DNA from: Spirochaetia bacterium
Lineage (GTDB): Bacteria; Spirochaetota; Spirochaetia; Treponematales; Treponemataceae
Direction of reading: 5' to 3'
DNA length: 19,155 nucleotides
Assembly: GCA_900770075.1 (NCBI GenBank)
Contig: CAAGIZ010000252.1
Coordinates: 1-19,155 of the forward strand
How positions within the stretch are numbered: the stretch's first letter is position 1; each line of letters starts with the position of its first letter. Positions 13,786 through 19,155 of the stretch are shown here, piece after piece. The position numbers and the translations under genes are program-made. The notes under the pieces were generated by a model. It was not told the origin of the DNA. It searched no databases and saw only the letters and a list, made by a program, of their open reading frames with translations.

Positions 13786-15727
13786 TTTTACACCCCGCTG
13801 TAAGGGAAGCACCGGGCATGGGATAGCCTTCGACGGATTCGTAGCGGCTGTTCAAAATGTTGTCCGCTTTGAGGTACGGAAGGGCAGTTTTTGAAACTTT
13901 CAGGTTAAGGCACAGATTTACAAGGGTGTAAGGCTCAAGAAAATCAATGTTCAGGTTGGACTTGTAGCGTTTTCCGGTGTATTGAGCCGAAACCGAAAAA
14001 TCCAGCGTTTTAAGGTTGATGCAGGCCTGAACCGAACCCGTAAAGTCCGGCGTCCACATAATCCGTTTTTTGTAGGTAAGAGTATTAGACTTGTCCAAAA
14101 GTTCGTTGTAAAGATATTCCCCAGCCGCCTTTAATTCCAAAAGCCCGCCAAAAAAACTGCCCTGAACGTTAAAATCCACCCCAAAATAAAAGGCACTGTT
14201 CACGTTTTGAGGGCTGCCACCGCTCCAGGCGATTTTTTTTTCGTAAAAGGCCGTAAAAAACTGCACCGAAGAAGGAAGAAATCGGTTCTTAAAATTAAAG
14301 GCCGCTTCAGCACCCCAGCCAGCCTCCGGTTTTAAATCCGGGTTACCGCGATAGCCGGAGCCTTCCCAGTACAAATCGTCCATATTCGGAAACTGAACCA
14401 TCCTGTAGCCGTCAATCAGAATTTCAATCCATGAAAATTTAGCCGCCAGACCGATTTTAGGCACAAAGGCAGCATTTTTTCCGCAAAATTTAACGGCAAG
14501 AGGAACAGAAAGAGACAAAAACTCGTTAAAAAACAGTTTTGTGGTTTCCTTAAAAACCCCGGCCGGCTGAAGGTGAATGCCTGAATTAGTCGAATTCAAC
14601 CTCGAAAGGTCAAAAGAAAGCCCCGCCGACTGACCTACAATCCCCCGCCTGTAAAAATCTCCGGAAACCGCCCCCTTAAAATCTAAAAGTTTGTGGCGGC
14701 TTGAACCATAACTGTCATCGTATTTTCTGTCGCTGCAAAAAAGGCCGAAGTTCGAGGAAAAATTCATCACCTTAAAAACACCGGGCGTAAAGGAAGAAAG
14801 GGAAAGCCCCCAGTTCAAGTCCTTTTGCCTTCCCTTATTTGCAGAAAACTCAACACCGGGAGTTTCTTTGTCGCCCCCGTAAATCCACCCCCCTGCAGTC
14901 ACCCGCCCGCCGTCGTTCCACCGGGTAAAGCGCAAATTCCCCGTGCCGTCCCTTACCGCCGAGTGTTCCCGCTCAGAAATTTCCCCGCCCAGAGAAGACT
15001 CGTAAAGAAAAGCATTTTTTGCAAAGGCACCCCTGCCGCTCACTTCCAGAAAAGATTTGTCAGAAAGGGCAGCAGAAAAACCAAGGCTTTGCACCACCGT
15101 GTCCAGGGGAAAATTTCCGTTAAAAAAAGACTTTACCGCCGTGTCCGAAGTGAACACCCTCCCAAGACCGCTTTTTTTTGTAGTGATGTAAATTACACCG
15201 CCCACAGCCCCCTCATCTTCCGTTCCTTCCGTAAAACCACCCCGGACGATTTCAATTTTTTCAACGTCAGAAAGATTAACAGTGGAAAAATCAAAAGTCC
15301 CGGACTGAGCGTTGTTCATGCAAAGACCGTCAATCACAACCCGGACAGTTTCATCGGTAAAACCCCGGATTGAAGGCTTGCTTTCAAGACCGTAAGAGCC
15401 GTAGTCAAGGCTTTGAACACCCGCCTGCCGCAGCACATCGCAAAGAGTCAGAAGCCCGGCCTTTTCAAAGTCGCTCCCCAAAAAAACAAGCCGCTGCTCG
15501 GCAACAGGTGGAGAAACATAGGTAACAATTTCAGGCAGTTCAATATCAGCAATAGAGGAGGGGGAAGTCTCCCCCTGCGCGTCCACTCCGGACGCTTTGC
15601 GTCCTCTGTTGGCCGCTACCCCTTCGCCTAGGGGCTCCGCCCCTAAAACCCCGGAACACCAAAAAAACAGGCAAAGGGCACAAAAAAAAGCAGTCGGTTT
15701 TAGGTCAAAATTCAGCTTTTTGCACAT
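13751..15727 (-). CDS. TonB-dependent outer-membrane receptor
   Basis: Outer-membrane plug-and-barrel receptor that imports a scarce nutrient using TonB energy. The 658-residue chain has a signal peptide (to about residue 29), a possible TonB box (IELPEIVTYVS, 62-72), a plug with SIRGFTDETVRVVIDG and VEKIEIVRGG...GAVGGVIYI, then a beta-barrel ending NILNSRYESVEGYPMPGASL. The closing NILNxxYE and YPMPG pattern is typical of BtuB-like receptors, and an ECF importer lies next door, so a corrinoid or similar vitamin is a reasonable guess. Residues about 26-57 are encoded by a palindromic repeat element (15560-15645). The last seven residues (APSSSAK) extend past the normal aromatic barrel end and overlap the S-component gene. 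The start overlaps the lipoprotein gene by 16 bases with no ribosome site, implying coupled translation. Confidence 0.88.
   Translation of the reverse strand: MCKKLNFDLKPTAFFCALCLFFWCSGVLGAEPLGEGVAANRGRKASGVDAQGETSPSSIADIELPEIVTYVSPPVAEQRLVFLGSDFEKAGLLTLCDVLRQAGVQSLDYGSYGLESKPSIRGFTDETVRVVIDGLCMNNAQSGTFDFSTVNLSDVEKIEIVRGGFTEGTEDEGAVGGVIYITTKKSGLGRVFTSDTAVKSFFNGNFPLDTVVQSLGFSAALSDKSFLEVSGRGAFAKNAFLYESSLGGEISEREHSAVRDGTGNLRFTRWNDGGRVTAGGWIYGGDKETPGVEFSANKGRQKDLNWGLSLSSFTPGVFKVMNFSSNFGLFCSDRKYDDSYGSSRHKLLDFKGAVSGDFYRRGIVGQSAGLSFDLSRLNSTNSGIHLQPAGVFKETTKLFFNEFLSLSVPLAVKFCGKNAAFVPKIGLAAKFSWIEILIDGYRMVQFPNMDDLYWEGSGYRGNPDLKPEAGWGAEAAFNFKNRFLPSSVQFFTAFYEKKIAWSGGSPQNVNSAFYFGVDFNVQGSFFGGLLELKAAGEYLYNELLDKSNTLTYKKRIMWTPDFTGSVQACINLKTLDFSVSAQYTGKRYKSNLNIDFLEPYTLVNLCLNLKVSKTALPYLKADNILNSRYESVEGYPMPGASLTAGCKIRISAPSSSAK
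15560..15645 (-). repeat. three-hairpin palindromic repeat, copy B, in frame inside the receptor gene
   Basis: Read with the gene, the hairpins appear in the same order as copy A: TAGGGGC/GCCCCTA (15629-15645), GGACGC-GCGTCC (15590-15604) and GGGGGA/TCCCCC (15560-15575). Linkers resemble those at 9254-9307 (AGGCGAAGGGG, AGAGGACGC, GACGCGCAG). The element encodes about residues 26-57, from the end of the signal peptide to the TonB-box region. Confidence 0.8.
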
Positions 15728-16224
15728 TCAGAATAAGAGTCAAAATATCCGTTTTCAACTGAAAATTCTTCAAGGGCACCTTCCAGAGTTTCTGCAGAAG
15801 TTTTACCGTCTTGTTTGTATGCACCGGAAATGCTCACGGAAGAAGAAGTAAGGTTTTTAAAGCTAAGGGCATACCATTTACCTGTGTCCGGTGCCGTTTC
15901 AGAATAAGTGTAGTCTGGATTCATTGCCCTGGTGTATTTTATGTAGATGTAACCGGCAGTCTGCGCTTTATTGGTGTAGCGGACAACAAGACTGTCTCCG
16001 GCGTAAGTGTTATAAGTTTTGCCGTTGGAAGTGTAAGAATTGGAAAGAGCCGTTGCAGAAATTTTGTAGATTTCGCCGTAAGAACTTTTCCATTCACCTG
16101 TCAGATTGACATACTCAGTTTCGTATTCAGTTTCTGTCTGGCAGGAAATAAAACCAAAAGAAATAAAGACAAAGGTGCACAAAAGAGCCAGTGCACGGCC
16201 AAAAGCATAGCGAGTGCTTTTCAT
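15712..16224 (-). CDS. small lipoprotein paired with the TonB receptor
   Basis: I do not recognise this family. The 170-residue product has a lipoprotein signal (FISC, Cys28), then a short acidic Glu/Thr stretch (QTETEYETEY) and a compact beta-rich domain with NLTGEWKSSYGEIYKISA, several Tyr/Lys strands and a final acidic segment. The stop lies 16 bases inside the receptor gene, so the two proteins are co-expressed. A surface or periplasmic lipoprotein made with a receptor may help capture its ligand, but this is inference only. The ATG at 16224 has AAGGAG eight bases upstream; the frame is open to 16371 but that extension reads through repeat DNA. A terminator-shaped hairpin (16265-16292) stands just before the gene, suggesting a regulated leader. 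Confidence 0.75.
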   Translation of the reverse strand: MKSTRYAFGRALALLCTFVFISFGFISCQTETEYETEYVNLTGEWKSSYGEIYKISATALSNSYTSNGKTYNTYAGDSLVVRYTNKAQTAGYIYIKYTRAMNPDYTYSETAPDTGKWYALSFKNLTSSSVSISGAYKQDGKTSAETLEGALEEFSVENGYFDSYSECAKS

Positions 16225-16241
16225 AAGAGAAACTCCTTGCC

Positions 16242-16258
16242 TCCAGAGTGTTGCGTAG
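16242..16258 (+). repeat. partial copy C of the palindromic repeat family
   Basis: TCCAGAGTGTTGCGTAG matches 9292-9308 of copy A at 15 of 17 positions. Flanking TGCCTC/GAGGCA form a 6-bp hairpin around it. The copy sits in the lipoprotein leader next to its ribosome site. Confidence 0.5.
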
Positions 16259-16264
16259 AGGCAG

Positions 16265-16292
16265 AAAAAAATCGCCCTTCGTACAAAAGGCG
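16265..16292 (-). terminator. minus-strand terminator or attenuator before the lipoprotein-receptor pair
   Basis: On the minus strand, CGCCTT pairs with AAGGGCG (one bulge, 16273-16292) and is followed by A and seven T residues (16265-16271). It follows the AAA ATPase stop (16387) and precedes the lipoprotein start (16224) by 41 bases. That leaves little room for a promoter in between, so it may be an attenuator in the leader of the lipoprotein gene. Confidence 0.5.
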
Positions 16293-16386
16293 GTAAAAAG
16301 CGGGCATTCGGGCTTGCCTTTCCAAAAGCGTAAAAACTTACCGTTCCGCGTCGAGCCTGCGATTTACACACAGTTCCCCCGCATTT

Positions 16387-17754
16387 TCACAGAAAAAAAC
16401 TAACAGAATTAAGAAAAAAATTCAATTTTGAGCATGGAAGATGCGACAGAAGCTCCGCCTTTATCATTGGAATGGCATACAGCGGGCAGTCTTTTAAAAC
16501 ACCGTGATTTTCATAATCTGAAAGCGAGAAGCGGAAAGCTGTCGTCGGATTATAAACTTCCCTGTACTGCTTTAAGCTTTTTGCCTGAAGATTTATTTCA
16601 GCTTTTACTTCAACAGGAATAATTTCGTCATCATTCTGAAAAATAAAATCTATTTCTGCAGTACTGTTTTTTGCCGACCAGTAATAAGGTTCAATTCCGA
16701 ATTCACTAATAAGCTGCTGACACACAAACTGCTCTGTCAATGAGCCTTTAAACTCTGTGAAAAGTTTGTTGCCTTCAAGCAAAACTTTGGCACTGAGATT
16801 TGTCATGCTGCATAAAAGTCCTGTATCTACAATAAAGATTTTAAAGGTTTCCAAATCTTCATACGCTTTAACAGGAATTCCTGGTTTATTTATGCGATAA
16901 ACTTTAGTAAGAAGGCCGGCATTTTTAAGCCAGTTGATTGCATTTTCATATTCACGCGCCCGGGCACTTTCTTTTATTACAGAGTATAAAAATTTTTTAT
17001 TTTCTTTTGCAAGCTGACTTGGAACAGAATCCCATACCTGCCTGATTTTATTTGCCATTTCTTCAGTTGTGTGTTTTGAAACGTCATTTTCGTAAGTTCT
17101 TAAAAGTTCTTTTTGAACACGGCGGACTTCAGTAAAATCATTTGTCTCAATCCATGTGGAAACAGCTTCTGGCATTCCGCCGATGAAAAAATAATAGCGT
17201 AAAAATTCCGTAAAGTCATGCGAGAATGATTTTATCAGTTGTACATCAGGATTTTCTGAATTAATAAGGGAGGCGTACTGCTCTTTTCCTATCGCCATTA
17301 AAAACTCAGAAAATGAAAGCGGATAAAGATTTAGAAAATTAACTTTTCCAACAGGAAACGAAACTCCTTCATGAAGAGAAACACCTAAAAGCGAACCTGC
17401 ACATACAATGTGATATTCCGGTGCCTGTTCATGAAAGAATTTTAAAGCCGTTATTGCTTTTGGTATGTCCTGAATTTCATCAAGTATGATTAGTGTTTCT
17501 TCCGGTTCAATTTTAAAACCGCATAAAAGCTGAAAACCGTTTAGAAGACGCTCTTTTTGAAAAGGAGCATTAAAAAGATTTTCCAGAGCCGGATTTTCCT
17601 GACAAAAAAGATAGGCTGTATTTTTATACTCAAGCCGTCCGAATTCTTTCATAATCCAGGTTTTTCCCGTTTGCCTTGCTCCCTGTAGAATAAGCGGTTT
17701 TCTTGTTTTTGATGTCTTCCATTTTTTTAAGTCTTCTATAATTTTTCTGTACAT
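16387..17754 (-). CDS. AAA ATPase with DUF4143 domain
   Basis: A 455-residue member of the common AAA_14 plus DUF4143 ATPases, whose cellular role is not established. Walker A GARQTGKT (25-32) and Walker B LIILDEIQD are clear, with the usual AGSLLG sensor region. The C-terminal part has VDTGLL and an AEIDFIF...IIPVEVKAE segment that looks like a PD-(D/E)XK nuclease core (Asp, Glu, Lys), as is typical for these proteins. ATG 17754 follows GAGG with 5-base spacing; a GTG at 17775 is less likely. The gene is visibly more AT-rich than its neighbours, which fits a mobile accessory gene. Three 32-bp direct repeats lie immediately upstream. The extreme C-terminal tail (NFFLNSVSFFL) looks like an unconserved extension. 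Confidence 0.85.
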   Translation of the reverse strand: MYRKIIEDLKKWKTSKTRKPLILQGARQTGKTWIMKEFGRLEYKNTAYLFCQENPALENLFNAPFQKERLLNGFQLLCGFKIEPEETLIILDEIQDIPKAITALKFFHEQAPEYHIVCAGSLLGVSLHEGVSFPVGKVNFLNLYPLSFSEFLMAIGKEQYASLINSENPDVQLIKSFSHDFTEFLRYYFFIGGMPEAVSTWIETNDFTEVRRVQKELLRTYENDVSKHTTEEMANKIRQVWDSVPSQLAKENKKFLYSVIKESARAREYENAINWLKNAGLLTKVYRINKPGIPVKAYEDLETFKIFIVDTGLLCSMTNLSAKVLLEGNKLFTEFKGSLTEQFVCQQLISEFGIEPYYWSAKNSTAEIDFIFQNDDEIIPVEVKAEINLQAKSLKQYREVYNPTTAFRFSLSDYENHGVLKDCPLYAIPMIKAELLSHLPCSKLNFFLNSVSFFL

Positions 17755-17770
17755 TCTGTCCTCAAAAAAA

Positions 17771-17866
17771 ATCACGAAATTCTAACGACTTTTTGCATAA
17801 TCATCACGAAATCGAAAGGACTTTTTATGATTTTATCACGAAATCCTAAGGACATTGTGAAATATA
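17771..17866. repeat. three direct repeats with exact 32-bp period upstream of the AAA ATPase
   Basis: ATCACGAAAT begins at 17771, 17803 and 17835. Each copy continues with a related YCTAASGAC-type core (the second is CGAAAGGAC), and the first two then run into TTTTT, so about 22 of 32 bases are conserved. The nearest copy touches the start region of the ATPase gene and the farthest overlaps its predicted -10 box. The period is close to three helical turns, so bound proteins would line up on one DNA face. Confidence 0.8.
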
Positions 17867-17882
17867 AAACTCAAGATGTCAA
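17854..17882 (-). promoter_or_regulatory. promoter of the AAA ATPase gene
   Basis: On the minus strand, a perfect TTGACA (17877-17882) is followed after 17 bases by CACAAT (17854-17859). Transcription would start near 17847, placing two direct repeats in the leader and one over the -10 box. Confidence 0.55.
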
Positions 17883-18084
17883 TTCTCATACAGAAAAGCT
17901 GTAGCAGTCAATAAGAGTAGAAATTTTTTTCAAGGTGCTCTTTTGCTTTTTAAGGGATTTTTGCTCATTTTGTAAAATGTAAAATTTTATAAGTCTTGTA
18001 TATATTTTGTATTTTCAACAGAAAAATTGAAACCTAAAATAAAACAATGAGGAAAGAGTTGCTTTGTTTTTTGTGGAGGAAAAA
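17883..18084. other. AT-rich divergent intergenic region
   Basis: Together with 17755-17882 this is a 330-base gap between divergent genes. This half is AT-rich, with a weak AAGAG/CTCTT inverted repeat near 17911-17943 and no open frame of note. A promoter for the downstream lipoprotein is expected, but only weak candidates are visible (TAAAAT at 18035-18040 without a good -35). GGAGG at 18075-18079 is its ribosome site. Confidence 0.4.
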
Positions 18085-19155
18085 ATGAAAAAATTAAGCA
18101 GGTTTGCTGCCATTCTGGCGGGTACGGCACTGTTATTTTTCGGAGCTGGCTGTTCCACCGATGACGACGGGGGGGGCAGCAGTTCAGACCCGGTAATTGA
18201 TACAAATCCGGATGGAACAACAACGCTAAAAATAAATGAGAATGACACAACCAGTGGATTTGTAAGTGCGTTTGCAACAGACGGAACTACTGCGAAAATA
18301 AACACAGCAAATGTTACAGGTTATGAAGGTTCAGGATACCTTGATAATCCAGGAAAAGTAATTTATTCGGTTAATTCTGAAACTGCTCAGGATGTAGAAA
18401 TACAAATCCGATACGCACACTGGGGCTGGACTTACCAGATAAAAGCGGCCTATGTTCAAATCAACGGTGTAAACTATCTTGAAGAAAACCAGATTCTTTA
18501 CGGAAACTGGACAGGTAAAAACAACCTTACTTTGTCAAATACAATAAAGGTGCCTTTAAATGCCGGGGATAACCAGATTTGTCTTTTGCCTGTACCAAAG
18601 GGAACTTCACTTCCAAAATATGATGAATCAAAAGGCTACGGCGTAAAGTACCCTAATGGCGAAGCTGATGAAGCAGATTCTGTGAAAGCACAAGAAAAAG
18701 GGAATGTAGCAGGCCCTTACCTTTCCGACGGCATGATTCCAAATTTTGACTACATCACAATAAAAGGAAAAGGAATTAAAAACGGAACAGGTCAGTCAGC
18801 AAATTACTATCAGATAAAAACCTCAGTAAACAATTCTGCTTATGGTACAATCCAGTTCTCCCCGGAACAGGACAGCTATATCGAAGGAACTGAAGTTACT
18901 GTAACTGCTACACCAGCAGACGGCTATGTTTTTGACTCTTGGTGCGGAACAAATACAGATACAACAGGAAGTTTTACCGTAAATGTTGATTCCGACAAAA
19001 CTTTTAAGGCAAATTTCATTTCAGCTTCTTACAACAAAGAAACTGAACTTTCCGGTCTGGAAGGCTACGCTTCTGTTTGCGACGATGACGGTACTGCTTA
19101 CACTATTACCGGCGGTTTTGGCGGAGAAGAAATTATAATTGCTTCTTATGCTGAA
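18085..19155 (+). CDS. modular surface lipoprotein, probable pectate lyase (3' end outside window)
   Basis: The 357 visible codons are open to the window end. A lipoprotein signal (FGAGC, Cys23) is followed by an Asp/Gly/Ser linker containing a G8 run. Residues about 45-235 look like a beta-sandwich, resembling CBM6/CBM35-type carbohydrate modules (GYEGSGYLDNPG, VEIQIRYAHWGW, VPLNAGDNQICLLP). Residues about 255-312 form a divergent InlB B-repeat or Big-like linker (GTIQFSPEQDSYIEGTEVTVTATPADGYVFDSW). The last visible part, LEGYASV...YTITGGFGGEEIIIASYAE, has the GYA...TGGxGG pattern that opens PL1 pectate lyases. This fits the pectin theme; the catalytic centre is not visible, so the enzyme class is inferred. 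GGAGG lies five bases before the ATG. Confidence 0.75.
   Translation, partial: MKKLSRFAAILAGTALLFFGAGCSTDDDGGGSSSDPVIDTNPDGTTTLKINENDTTSGFVSAFATDGTTAKINTANVTGYEGSGYLDNPGKVIYSVNSETAQDVEIQIRYAHWGWTYQIKAAYVQINGVNYLEENQILYGNWTGKNNLTLSNTIKVPLNAGDNQICLLPVPKGTSLPKYDESKGYGVKYPNGEADEADSVKAQEKGNVAGPYLSDGMIPNFDYITIKGKGIKNGTGQSANYYQIKTSVNNSAYGTIQFSPEQDSYIEGTEVTVTATPADGYVFDSWCGTNTDTTGSFTVNVDSDKTFKANFISASYNKETELSGLEGYASVCDDDGTAYTITGGFGGEEIIIASYAE

Noticed and set aside
15560..15645. Frameshift or misassembly in the receptor N-terminus
   Set aside because: The frame continues cleanly from signal peptide through the repeat into the TonB-box and plug sequence.
16300..16386. Cobalamin riboswitch before the lipoprotein-receptor pair
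   Set aside because: Only an ACTGTG fragment is similar. The conserved core and B12 box could not be found by eye.
17771..17866. CRISPR array
   Set aside because: Only three copies, poorly conserved ends, about 10-base variable parts, and no cas genes nearby.

Overview
The window looks like part of a chromosome of a pectin-using, gut-type spirochaete, most probably a Treponema relative. This is an inference from several traits taken together: relaxed lipoprotein signals, a TonB receptor beside an ECF importer, a DUF4143-type AAA ATPase, modular pectate lyases, and many GC-rich palindromic intergenic repeats. No rRNA, tRNA, CRISPR array, transposase or phage gene is seen.

Layout. (1) 207-1223: adenosine deaminase. 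(2) 1370-6569: a plus-strand pectin block with a secreted PL1 pectate lyase, a membrane-anchored alpha/beta hydrolase, a cytoplasmic CE8 pectinesterase and a cytoplasmic GH28 polygalacturonase. It closes with a clear Rho-independent terminator at 6618-6647. The secreted lyase would cut pectin outside the cytoplasm, and the leaderless enzymes would finish the imported oligogalacturonides. (3) 6735-9220: a polar amino acid ABC transporter (lipoprotein binding protein, permease, ATPase). The binding protein has its two lobes in swapped order, i.e. it is circularly permuted. (4) 9346-13785: a tightly coupled cassette of PAP2 phosphatase, EcfT, a fused double EcfA ATPase with an internal 39-bp minisatellite, and an ECF S component, probably for a vitamin and possibly a corrinoid. 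(5) 13751-16224, minus strand: a TonB-dependent receptor and a small lipoprotein with overlapping reading frames. The receptor meets the S gene tail to tail with a 35-bp overlap and carries a palindromic repeat element in frame at its N-terminus. (6) 16387-17754, minus strand: an AT-rich AAA/DUF4143 ATPase preceded by three direct repeats at an exact 32-bp period. (7) 18085-19155: the start of a large modular lipoprotein, probably another pectate lyase, with a G8 tract just after the lipobox; it runs off the window.

Most intergenic gaps hold structured DNA: multi-hairpin elements at 2681-2864, 3864-4030, 5048-5106, 7509-7777, 9225-9345 and 16225-16386. One family (9237-9325, inside the receptor gene at 15560-15645, and a partial copy at 16242-16258) is clearly repeated.

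The observations most worth following up are the circularly permuted binding protein, the palindromic element used as coding sequence in the receptor, the in-frame minisatellite in the ECF ATPase, and the poly-G tract in the surface lipoprotein gene.
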